Source: JAIVJM01 sp035761505
GTDB lineage: Bacteria > Acidobacteriota > Blastocatellia > Pyrinomonadales > Pyrinomonadaceae
Direction: 5' to 3'
DNA: 17,737 bases
Assembly: GCA_035761505.1 (NCBI GenBank)
Contig: DASTQX010000495.1
Span: forward strand, 1 to 17,737
This document shows positions 1 to 6,517 of the stretch, one piece after another. The notes beneath the pieces were generated by a model. It was not told where the DNA came from. It did not search any database and was given only the letters and a program-made list of their open reading frames with translations. Position numbers and translations under genes: made by a program. Positions within the stretch are counted from its first letter, which is position 1; the number at the start of each line of letters is the position of its first letter.

Positions 1-43
1 AACCGTGACGGGAGGAAGACAGTTCTTCCTTGTCACGGTTTAC

Positions 44-67
44 CCGTCACGGTTGACGGCCTTTTTT
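44..67 (+). terminator. Intrinsic terminator (end of a gene left of the window)
   Basis: A 6-bp stem CCGTCA/TGACGG (44-49 and 54-59) with a 4-nt loop is followed two bases later by six T. Positions 1-12 are the exact reverse complement of 43-54, so an upstream segment could pair with the 5' arm of this terminator instead. Positions 1-9 also pair with 32-40. Confidence 0.7.
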
Positions 68-140
68 GCTGTCTTTAACTCACCATTGGTTTGCAATGTT
101 TCTGCAACCAAAGGGCGCGGGGCGGGGAGTAGGATATAGA

Positions 141-247
141 CACTTTACGGGCGTTCCTTCTGAGAACGAGTGAAACTTTGGGGCAGGCCACGAAAGAAGT
201 GGCCGTAGGCGTCGGGGCATGGGGGGCTCCGACGCCTTCTTTTTTTG
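141..247 (+). ncRNA. Possible small structured RNA ending in an intrinsic terminator
   Basis: This stretch of about 105 nt carries three consecutive hairpins: CGTTC/GAACG (152-156 and 164-168), GGCCAC/GTGGCC with a 7-nt loop (186-191 and 199-204), and a terminator stem (208-215 and 229-236) followed by a T-rich tail. A TATAGA box at 135-140 could be a -10 element, but no good -35 lies at the right distance. There is no open reading frame with a ribosome binding site. I could not match it to a known riboswitch. It could instead be the 3' end of a longer transcript from the left. Confidence 0.35.
208..247 (+). terminator. Strong intrinsic terminator
   Basis: An 8-bp perfect stem GGCGTCGG/CCGACGCC (208-215 and 229-236) is followed by TTCTTTTTTT. 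It ends the candidate small RNA. Confidence 0.85.
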
Positions 248-292
248 TTAGAGGCTGGTCAAGACGTTGCTCTTGACCGGCCTCTAACTTTT
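247..292. terminator. 18-bp hairpin between the small RNA region and the minus-strand gene
   Basis: Arms 247-264 and 271-288 pair over 18 bp with one T.G wobble and a 6-nt loop. On the + strand four T follow, giving a second tandem terminator. On the minus strand the stem lies just past the stop codon of the gene at 318-641, but that side has no U tract, so minus-strand termination here is less certain. Confidence 0.6.
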
Positions 293-317
293 GTTTGAGC
301 CTTGAGCCGCGAAGTCT

Positions 318-641
318 CTAGCCTCTCTTCGTGCTTTTGCGCGCGGCCTTCTGTCTCTCTTTGAACTGGCGCTCGCCGCCGGACTCGCCGATTTTTTGGC
401 CGGTGGGGATGGCGGCGGGGACGGAGGGCGTGTTGTCGCGCGGCGTTTCGGGGCGCGTGCCGGTCATTTGCGAGGAGTCGTCGGCGAAAAACTTGCTCGC
501 GGCCTTGCGGCGTCCGCGCAGCGCGGGCGTCTGCTTCTGCGCCGTGAGCGTCTTGTCCTTCGGGCTCGTCTCGTCGCCCATCTGCTGCCCGCGTCGGCGC
601 GCGGGGATGCCCGCCTTGCGCTGAGATTTTTTGCTGACCAT
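318..641 (-). CDS. Small basic, probably disordered protein of unknown function
   Basis: The 107-residue product begins MVSKKSQRKAGIPARRRG and is rich in Lys, Arg, Ser, Thr, Pro and Gln, with many basic residues and no hydrophobic core, membrane segment or signal peptide. It looks intrinsically disordered and could bind nucleic acid, but that is inference from composition only. The start is supported by a GGAGGGG ribosome binding site 11 nt upstream of the ATG. It lies downstream of the antiporter gene in the same orientation, with a GC-rich hairpin between them. I recognise no family. Overlapping frames on both strands are also open, so the call rests mainly on the ribosome binding site and spacing. 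Confidence 0.55.
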   Translation of the reverse strand: MVSKKSQRKAGIPARRRGQQMGDETSPKDKTLTAQKQTPALRGRRKAASKFFADDSSQMTGTRPETPRDNTPSVPAAIPTGQKIGESGGERQFKERQKAARKSTKRG

Positions 642-681
642 AAAAGTTTGAGCCCCTCCGTGTCTGTTCCGTTTGTCCGAG

Positions 682-714
682 ACGGCGGCGCTTTAAGAGT
701 CTCGCCGCCGCCGT
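682..714. terminator. GC-rich hairpin after the antiporter gene
   Basis: Arms ACGGCGGCG (682-690) and CGCCGCCGT (706-714) form a 9-bp perfect stem that abuts the antiporter stop codon. No U tract follows on the minus strand, so it may be a pause, processing or Rho-related structure rather than a classical terminator. Confidence 0.45.
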
Positions 715-2103
715 TTATTCGACCGCCTCGGCCTCGGCTTCGCCCGGCGGGCTTTGTACTTCCCCGCGCGTGAGCGACCATTTGAGGACGGGCGGCGTGA
801 CGAGAGTCGTCAGCACCACCATGATGACGACTGCGCCGAAGGTCGCCGCGCCGACGACCGGCACCGGGACGCCTTCGGCGTTCGGCAGCATGAGCGTCGC
901 GCCGATGCCCGCGAAGATCAGGCCGACCTCGCCGCGCGGAATCATGCCGAGCCCGACGGCGAAGCGGTTGAGCCCGCGCTCAAGGACGCCGAGCGAGCAG
1001 ACCTGCTTACCCACAATCGCCGCCAGCGTGAGCACCGCCGCGAAGCCGAGCACCTCCACGCGTCCGAAGACTCGCAGGTCAACCTTGAGCCCCATGAGGA
1101 CGAAAAAGATTGGGACGAGCAGCGCGCTCACGGGCGCGAGCAGTTCGTGCAAGGGGTGCTCGCCGCGTCGGAGGAAGGCTTCAAAGTGTACCTCGTCGAG
1201 GACGAGCCCGGCGGCGAACGCGCCGATAATCGGTGCGAGCCCGACCGACGCCGCCGCCCAAGAGAGCAGGAAGCAGAACGCGACGGCGAACGCCACGAGC
1301 ACGCCTCGGCTCTCCAAGCGGCCCGCGCCGCGAAACAGTCTCGGCACGACGAACTGCCCCACGACGAGCGCGCCCGCGAGGAAGGCGAGCGACTTTAAAG
1401 CGATGAAGATGACGCCCGACATCGCCAGCGCCTCGCCCGCCGCCGAGGCGCGGATGGCCCCGGCGACGACCGCGAGGATGAGCAGGCCCAACACGTCGTC
1501 AATCACCGCCGCGCCCAAGACGATGCGCGACTCTCTCTGTTGCAAGCGCCCCATGTCTCGGAGCACGCGCGCCGTGATGCCGACGCTCGTCGCGCACAGG
1601 GTCGCGCCGATGAAGACATGCGCGAGCGTGGGCTCCGTGGGCGTGAAATAAGCGGCGACGCCCCAGCCGAGGAAGAACGGCGCGACGACGCCGAGCGCGG
1701 CGACCAGCAGAGAAGACCAGCCGACCTCCAACATCTCGCGGACATTCGATTCGAGCCCGACCTCGAAGAGCAGGATGATGACGCCGATCTCGGCGAGCGC
1801 CGAGACGACCGCGTCCGTCCGCAGGGATTCGACCCACCCGAAGCCGAAGAGCGCGAGCCCTCCCAAAGCGATGCCGCCCATCAACTCGCCGAGGACGGCG
1901 GGCTGTCCGAGCCGCGCGAACAACTCGCCGCCGAGCTTCGCGACGAGCAGCATCAAGGCAATCGAGAGCAGCACGAACGGGTCGAGCCCGTGCGCCGCGC
2001 CCTCTTCGCCCGCCGCGCGCGCGACGCCCGACGCGGCCCACGCCGCGAGCGCGAAGCACGCGGCGACGAGGAGAGTCCTCGTGCCTCTCAGCCGTCGGAA
2101 CAA
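715..2103 (-). CDS. Cation:proton antiporter, CPA2 (NapA/Kef-like) family
   Basis: This 462-residue inner-membrane protein should exchange Na+ or K+ for H+. An N-terminal hydrophobic segment (about residues 9-31, ending ARAA) resembles a signal peptide or extra helix, and a dozen or so hydrophobic segments follow from residue 42 to about 440. The conserved unwound-helix motif CATSVGIT is at about 170-177. The adjacent acidic pair of AAVIDDVLGL (D202, D203) matches the ion-binding Asp-Asp of electrogenic CPA2 exchangers such as NapA. No C-terminal TrkA-N domain is present, so it is not a full-length Kef channel protein; the tail is a short Glu/Ala-rich stretch. The start is TTG, chosen because GGAGG lies 7 nt upstream; a nearby ATG overlapping that site is out of frame. 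The exact cation cannot be told from sequence. Confidence 0.92.
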   Translation of the reverse strand: MFRRLRGTRTLLVAACFALAAWAASGVARAAGEEGAAHGLDPFVLLSIALMLLVAKLGGELFARLGQPAVLGELMGGIALGGLALFGFGWVESLRTDAVVSALAEIGVIILLFEVGLESNVREMLEVGWSSLLVAALGVVAPFFLGWGVAAYFTPTEPTLAHVFIGATLCATSVGITARVLRDMGRLQQRESRIVLGAAVIDDVLGLLILAVVAGAIRASAAGEALAMSGVIFIALKSLAFLAGALVVGQFVVPRLFRGAGRLESRGVLVAFAVAFCFLLSWAAASVGLAPIIGAFAAGLVLDEVHFEAFLRRGEHPLHELLAPVSALLVPIFFVLMGLKVDLRVFGRVEVLGFAAVLTLAAIVGKQVCSLGVLERGLNRFAVGLGMIPRGEVGLIFAGIGATLMLPNAEGVPVPVVGAATFGAVVIMVVLTTLVTPPVLKWSLTRGEVQSPPGEAEAEAVE

Positions 2104-2126
2104 GCTTCTTCCTCCATTTCAAGGAA

Positions 2127-2165
2127 AGCCTCGGAGGGGTCGAACACCGCCGCCCCTCCGAGGCT
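2127..2165 (-). terminator. 13-bp hairpin after lon
   Basis: Perfect arms at 2127-2139 and 2153-2165 are separated by a 13-nt loop in the gap between lon and the antiporter gene. On the minus strand the stem is followed by TTCCTT, a weak U tract. It probably reduces read-through from lon into the antiporter gene. Confidence 0.6.
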
Positions 2166-2202
2166 CCTTATCTCCCCGCAATCCTCGCCCGTCGCACGTC
2201 CT

Positions 2203-4797
2203 TTAATTGCCGCGCGCGCGGACGGGTTCGGGGTCGGGTTGAGTCTGCGTCGCGCCTCGCCCGTCGTCGGTCGAAGGGATGGGCGGCGGGGGCGGGGCGG
2301 CGACGAGCTTTTCGAGCGTCGCGTCGAGCGCCTCCGAGACGGTAGTGGCGTAGGCGAACTCAAGCTCTCGACGCACGTCTTCGGGGATGTCCTCGGTGTC
2401 CGGCTCGTTGCGCGCGGGCAGGACGACGCGGCGGATGCCCGCGCGGTGCGCGGCCATGACTTTTTCCTTGATGCCGCCGACGGGGAAGACGAGCCCGGAG
2501 AGAGTAATCTCGCCGGTCATCGCCGTGTCGGTGCGGACGCGTCGGCCCGTCATCAAAGAGGCGAAGGCCGAAGTGATGGCGACGCCCGCCGAGGGGCCGT
2601 CCTTCGGGATGGCTCCGGCGGGCACGTGGACGTGCGTGCCGTAGGACTTGAACATCTGCGGGTCAATGCCGAACTCCGAGGCGTGCGACCACAGGTAAGA
2701 GCGCGCGGCGCGCGCCGACTCCTGCATCACGTCGCCGAGTTGCCCGGTCAGAGTGAGGCCGGAGCTGCCGGGCAGCAGCGTCGCCTCGATGAAGAGGAGC
2801 TGTCCGCCCATCTCCGTCCAAGCCATGCCGGTCGCCACGCCCGGCGGCAACTCCTTGCGCGCCTCCTCCGGATAGAAGCGCGGCGGGCCGAGCATCTCTT
2901 TGAGTTCGCCCACGTCCACGCGGACGTGCTCGGCGTTCCCTTGCGCGATGCTCAAAGCGGCCTTGCGCGCAATCTGCCCGACGGTGCGCTCCATCTGGCG
3001 CACGCCCGCCTCGCGCGTGTAGCGCGCGGCGATGAAGGCCAGAGCCTCGTCGGTGATTTCGAGCTGTTCGGGCCGCAGGCCGTTCTCCGTGACCTGTCGC
3101 GGGACGAGGTAGCGGCGCGCGATGTGGAGCTTCTCCTGATCGCTGTAACCGGCGAGATAGATGGTCTCCATGCGGTCGCGCAGGGGCGCGGGGATGGGCG
3201 ACATCTGATTCGCCGTGGCGATGAAGAAGACCTTCGAGAGGTCGAAGGGCAAGTCTATGTAGTGGTCGCGGAACGTGTGGTTCTGCTGCGGGTCGAGAAT
3301 CTCAAGGAGCGCCGCCGCCGGGTCGCCGCGAAAGTCCGCGCCGAGCTTGTCTATCTCGTCGAGCATCATCAACGGGTTCTTCACGCCCGCGCGCCGCAGA
3401 GATTGGATGATGCGGCCCGGCATCGCGCCGATGTAGGTGCGTCGGTGGCCGCGCAACTCCGCCTCGTCGCGCACGCCGCCTAAAGAGAGGCGTTCAAACT
3501 CTCGACCGAGCGCGCGCGCGATGGAGCGTCCGAGCGAAGTCTTGCCGACGCCCGGCGGGCCGACGAAGCAGAGGATAGGACTCTTCGAGTCGGGGCGGAG
3601 TTTGACGACCGCCAAGTGTTCGAGGATGCGCTCCTTGACCTCTTCGAGCCCGTAATGATCCTCGTCGAGGATGCGCCGCGCCTCCGTCAAATCGAGCTTG
3701 TCTTCGGAGACCTTATTCCACGGCAACTCAAGGATGTATTCGAGGTAAGAGCGGATGACGTGATAATCGGGCGCGGCCTGCGGCAGCCGCTCCATGCGCT
3801 TCAACTCACGCTCGGCTTCCTTGCGCACCTCTTCGGGGAGGTCGGCTTGGTCGAGTCGCTCGCGGAGCAAATCGGCTTCGGCCTGCTCGCCCGTCTCGTC
3901 CTCGCCGAGTTCCTTCTGGATGGCCTTCATCTGCTGGCGCAGGAAGTAGTCGCGCTGCGCCTTCGACATCTCGCTCTGCGCCTCGGTGGCGATGCGCGAG
4001 CGGAGTTCCATAATCTCGATCTCGCGCGCGAGACGGCTGTAGGCGATTTGCAGAAGCTCGTCCACGGTGTCGGCTTCGAGCATCTGCTGCTCCTGCTCGA
4101 CGCCGAGGTTGAGAATCGAGGCGAGGAAGTAGGCGAGCTGCACCGGGTCGTTTGAAGAGAGGATGGCGTTGCGAATCTCCGGCGGGATTTCCGGCAGCAT
4201 CGCGAGCGCGCGCTGGATGAGCGCCTGCACGTTGCGGAGCAGCGCCTCGATGGTCTCCTCGTCGCGCCGCATGAGTTCGGGGAGGATGCGGACGCGCGCG
4301 CGGATGTGCGGGTCGGTCTGCGTCCACTTGACGACGTGGACGCGCTCCGTTCCGTGGACGATGAGCTGCAAGCCGTCGGGGCTGCGCATCATGCGCTTGA
4401 CCATGACGAGCGTGCCGACTTCGTAGAGGTCGTCGGGCGGCGCGGCCTCGATCTCGGAGGAGGCGCGCGCCTCGCGGACGGTGACGCAGGCGAGTAACTT
4501 CTCCTCGGTCGAGAGGGCGGATTCGACCGCCGCGACCGAGCGCGGTCGCCCCGCCGCGAGCGGAATTACCGTTCCCGGAAAGAGCGTCGTCTGCTGCAAG
4601 GGCAGGACGGCAATCTCGAAGACTTCGCCCGTCCTGCCGGTTTCGGTCGCGCCGCCCGCCTCTTCCGTTTCGGGCGCGGGCGTCACGGGCATCACGGGGC
4701 GCGAGTCCAGAATCTCCGCGTTGGCGGGCGGCTCGTCGTTCGCGCGCCCGCCGAGGTCTGGGCGCTCTTCCTCTTCGTGCAATTTTTCTTCGGCCAT
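2203..4797 (-). CDS. lon: ATP-dependent protease Lon
   Basis: Lon is a cytoplasmic AAA+ serine protease that unfolds and degrades misfolded and regulatory proteins. Numbered from the ATG at 4797 (864 residues), the N-terminal substrate domain begins near 60 (FEIAVLPLQQT), a coiled-coil linker spans about 265-335, Walker A GPPGVGKT is at 413-420, Walker B with LDEID is near 479-483, and the protease domain has KDGPSAG with catalytic Ser736 and GGIKEK with the likely catalytic Lys779. Extras relative to E. coli Lon are an acidic and Pro-rich N-terminal extension of about 55 residues and a C-terminal tail with a run of five Pro. An in-frame GTG at 4845 would add 16 residues and sit 3 nt after the hsp20 stop, but it has no ribosome binding site. 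The ATG has GGAGAG 10 nt upstream and is preferred. Confidence 0.97.
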   Translation of the reverse strand: MAEEKLHEEEERPDLGGRANDEPPANAEILDSRPVMPVTPAPETEEAGGATETGRTGEVFEIAVLPLQQTTLFPGTVIPLAAGRPRSVAAVESALSTEEKLLACVTVREARASSEIEAAPPDDLYEVGTLVMVKRMMRSPDGLQLIVHGTERVHVVKWTQTDPHIRARVRILPELMRRDEETIEALLRNVQALIQRALAMLPEIPPEIRNAILSSNDPVQLAYFLASILNLGVEQEQQMLEADTVDELLQIAYSRLAREIEIMELRSRIATEAQSEMSKAQRDYFLRQQMKAIQKELGEDETGEQAEADLLRERLDQADLPEEVRKEAERELKRMERLPQAAPDYHVIRSYLEYILELPWNKVSEDKLDLTEARRILDEDHYGLEEVKERILEHLAVVKLRPDSKSPILCFVGPPGVGKTSLGRSIARALGREFERLSLGGVRDEAELRGHRRTYIGAMPGRIIQSLRRAGVKNPLMMLDEIDKLGADFRGDPAAALLEILDPQQNHTFRDHYIDLPFDLSKVFFIATANQMSPIPAPLRDRMETIYLAGYSDQEKLHIARRYLVPRQVTENGLRPEQLEITDEALAFIAARYTREAGVRQMERTVGQIARKAALSIAQGNAEHVRVDVGELKEMLGPPRFYPEEARKELPPGVATGMAWTEMGGQLLFIEATLLPGSSGLTLTGQLGDVMQESARAARSYLWSHASEFGIDPQMFKSYGTHVHVPAGAIPKDGPSAGVAITSAFASLMTGRRVRTDTAMTGEITLSGLVFPVGGIKEKVMAAHRAGIRRVVLPARNEPDTEDIPEDVRRELEFAYATTVSEALDATLEKLVAAPPPPPIPSTDDGRGATQTQPDPEPVRARGN

Positions 4798-4848
4798 CGG
4801 ATTGATTCTCTCCGTCGAATTTGGAGGCGCGGCGGCGTCCGTCACTTT

Positions 4849-5226
4849 TCATTCGCACTCGGCTTCGCCCCGCAGATGCAGGATGAGCAGCCCGTCCTTG
4901 TAGCGCGTCTCCATCGCCGCGCCCTCGACCGGGCAAGGGAAGCGGATGGTCTTCTCGAAGCGGCTGTAGGTGATTTCCAGTTGGTGGTAGGAGACACATT
5001 CGGTGTGCGTCTCGTCGAGGCGGCTCCCGGCGATACGCAGGGTGTCACCCTGTATCTCGATTTCGAGCCGGTCGGGCGAGACGCCCGCCAACTCGACCTT
5101 CACCATCCAGCCGTCCCTCGTCCGGTACACGTCCGCCGGCGGATACCACAGGCGCTCCGCGCAACGCAGGCCGCGCCCGCTCGCCTTCGGCATCATGCGC
5201 AGGTAATGTTCGATTGATCTCGCCAT
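4849..5226 (-). CDS. Small heat-shock protein, Hsp20/alpha-crystallin family
   Basis: The 125-residue protein is an ATP-independent holdase chaperone of the cytoplasm. The alpha-crystallin domain runs from about residue 28 (YPPADVY) to 118, with the pattern VKVELAGVSPDRLEIEIQGD and the closing strand KDGLLILHL. The N-terminal arm is short (about 27 residues) and the C-terminal tail is only about six residues (RGEAECE), so the Ile-X-Ile motif that usually drives large-oligomer assembly appears missing. The stop codon lies 3 nt before an alternative GTG start of lon and 51 nt before the preferred one, so the two are almost certainly co-transcribed. No Shine-Dalgarno sequence precedes the ATG; a long heptad-repeat hairpin ends 6 nt upstream of it instead. 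A later in-frame ATG at residue 11 or 12 has no better site. Confidence 0.9.
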   Translation of the reverse strand: MARSIEHYLRMMPKASGRGLRCAERLWYPPADVYRTRDGWMVKVELAGVSPDRLEIEIQGDTLRIAGSRLDETHTECVSYHQLEITYSRFEKTIRFPCPVEGAAMETRYKDGLLILHLRGEAECE

Positions 5227-5232
5227 GATTCA

Positions 5233-5310
5233 AATGACGAGTGACGAATGACGAGTGACGAGTTAAAGACAAGCTCTGTGCTCGTCACCCGTCACTCGTC
5301 ACTCGTCACT
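5233..5310 (-). repeat. Heptad-repeat inverted element upstream of hsp20
   Basis: Arm 5233-5262 consists of tandem 7-nt units of the type RTGACGA. Arm 5281-5310 is its inverted counterpart, and the loop is 18 nt. The 30-nt arms differ at three positions. In RNA read from the minus strand all three differences are G.U wobbles, so the stem is fully paired; in plus-strand RNA they would be A.C mismatches. It sits between the CBS gene stop and the hsp20 start. Confidence 0.85.
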
Positions 5311-5314
5311 GCTT

Positions 5315-6265
5315 TTAACCAAAGATTCTGTTCCAGAAAGTCGCGCCGCTCGAAATCTCTTCGAGGGCTTCGGCCAGTTCGCGGTCTTCGTGGGTTTCGA
5401 GCGCCACGTCGGCCATCGAGATGATGCCGCGCAGCGTTCCGTCGCGGTCGACGACGGGGATGCGGCGCACCTGCTTGTCGCCCATCTTGCGGATGGCGTC
5501 AATCACCCGGTCGTTCGGGTGCGCGGTGTGGATGTCGGTCGTCATGATCTCTTCGGCGCGCAGGACACGCGGGTCTTTGCCCTCGGCGAGCGCGCGGACG
5601 ACGATGTCGCGGTCGGTGATGATGCCGACCAAACGGCCCCCGCCGACGACGTTCGACTGGAGACGGTTGACCTCCGGCTTCACCTCGTCCAAGTTCGTCA
5701 ACGTCTCCGGCAACTCGACGACGGGGATGACGCCCGTATCCTCGTCGCGCATCATCTTGGCGACGCCTTCGAGCGTCGTCTCGCGCCGCGCCACCGTCAC
5801 GTCGCGCGTCATGATGTCGCGGCAGCGGACGTGCGAGCGCGTAGCTCTTCCGCCTCCGCCCGCGCCGCGCCCGCCGCCGCTGCGCCCGCGCCTGCCGCGC
5901 ACGAAGTCCCGTGCCTCGTCCAGCAGAGAGCGGCCCTCGCCGCGCCGTTCGTCGTCGTCGCCCCGGCGTTCGTCGCGCTCGTCGTAGTCGCGCCCGCGCC
6001 GGTCGGCGTAATAATCCTCGCGGTAGTAGTCCCTCCGCCCTCGGTCTTCGTAGTCGTCATAGACGCCGCGCGCGCCCGCGTCGCGCGGTCGGAGCGGCAC
6101 GCCGCCCCCACGGACGACCGTGCGCTCGTCGTCGTCGTCGCCGCGACCGTAGCCGCGCTCGTAACCGCCGCGCGACTGGCCGTAGCGCTCGTCCTCGTAA
6201 TAATCGCGCCGCCGCGCCTCGCCGCCGTAAAAATCGTCGTCCCTGTCGTTACGGTATCTCGACAT
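5315..6265 (-). CDS. CBS-pair protein with Arg/Asp/Tyr/Gly-rich disordered N-terminal half
   Basis: The 316-residue protein has two parts. Residues 1-145 are low complexity, dominated by Arg, Asp, Tyr, Gly and Glu, with clusters such as RRRDYYEDERYG and an RGG-like stretch (about 123-140, GRRGRSGGGRGAGGGGR). Residues 146-293 are a CBS pair: CBS1 begins CRDIMTRDVTV and includes LVGIITDRDIV, and CBS2 begins AEEIMTTDIHT and includes RGIISMADVAL. Such Bateman modules usually bind adenine nucleotides. CBS1 has an insertion of about 25 residues (184-210). No catalytic domain is attached. The start is well supported by GGGAGG 5 nt from the ATG. It lies upstream of hsp20-lon in the same orientation, suggesting a stress role, which is inference. 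Confidence 0.92.
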   Translation of the reverse strand: MSRYRNDRDDDFYGGEARRRDYYEDERYGQSRGGYERGYGRGDDDDERTVVRGGGVPLRPRDAGARGVYDDYEDRGRRDYYREDYYADRRGRDYDERDERRGDDDERRGEGRSLLDEARDFVRGRRGRSGGGRGAGGGGRATRSHVRCRDIMTRDVTVARRETTLEGVAKMMRDEDTGVIPVVELPETLTNLDEVKPEVNRLQSNVVGGGRLVGIITDRDIVVRALAEGKDPRVLRAEEIMTTDIHTAHPNDRVIDAIRKMGDKQVRRIPVVDRDGTLRGIISMADVALETHEDRELAEALEEISSGATFWNRIFG

Positions 6266-6382
6266 CGCTTCCTCCCTTAATCGAAGTCTCCATTAGAGCG
6301 TTAAAGTGCGCCCGCGCGCCCGACACACGTGGCCGCCCGGCGGACTCTCCGTCTCAATTCACTTCAAAGGGGAACGACGACG

Positions 6383-6388
6383 ATTATA
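6383..6388 (-). promoter_or_regulatory. Candidate -10 box for the CBS gene
   Basis: A perfect TATAAT reads on the minus strand about 118 nt upstream of the CBS start codon. The sequence 17-18 nt further upstream is only T-rich (TTTTTA), a weak -35. Confidence 0.4.
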
Positions 6389-6420
6389 CTCGCTTCGACC
6401 GAGAATAAAAACAAAGACCG

Positions 6421-6508
6421 GGTCAAAGGTTAAAAGGGGAAGAGGGAAAAAGGGACATGGGGGCGGCACCCCTCATCCCTTTGACCCTCTTCCCCTCTTC
6501 CCCTTTTC
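6421..6508 (-). terminator. Purine/pyrimidine inverted repeat and terminator after the SIMPL gene
   Basis: On the minus strand a stem GGGA..GGGG/CCCC..TCCC is followed by five T (6451-6447), an intrinsic terminator for the SIMPL gene. Longer arms also pair: 6421-6429 with 6478-6486, and 6432-6446 with the CCTCTTCCCCTTTT at 6494-6507. The same G runs satisfy the quadruplex motif on both strands (see findings). Confidence 0.65.
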
Positions 6509-6517
6509 CACCTTCCC

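Larger units (their letters stand above)
1..317. other. Non-coding region with terminators and a possible small RNA
   Basis: No credible gene is seen here. The stretch holds an intrinsic terminator on the + strand near its left edge, which implies a + strand gene outside the window to the left. It then holds a possible small RNA with its own terminator and a second long hairpin. Each is listed separately. A stem with arms at 86-95 and 103-111 (one bulged T) is also present. Confidence 0.7.

Noticed and set aside
150..247. Cyclic-di-GMP-I riboswitch
   Set aside because: The GGGGCA segment and the 186-204 hairpin vaguely resemble its first part, but the conserved junction sequence and tetraloop receptor are missing and no gene follows on the same strand.
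331..624. A 97-codon + strand frame opposite the small basic protein
   Set aside because: No ribosome binding site of note, and it lies right after two + strand terminators with no promoter seen.
1540..3483. A 647-codon + strand frame overlapping the antiporter and lon
   Set aside because: It crosses two well-supported genes and the hairpin between them, and its translation is Arg/Glu/Asp-rich without any motif. It is a frame shadow.
5233..5310. CRISPR-like array
   Set aside because: The repeats are 7 nt and adjacent without spacers, and the second half is inverted. It is a tandem-repeat palindrome.
5315..6265. IMP dehydrogenase fragment
   Set aside because: CBS pairs occur in IMP dehydrogenase, but no part of the catalytic barrel is present and the N-terminal half is disordered.
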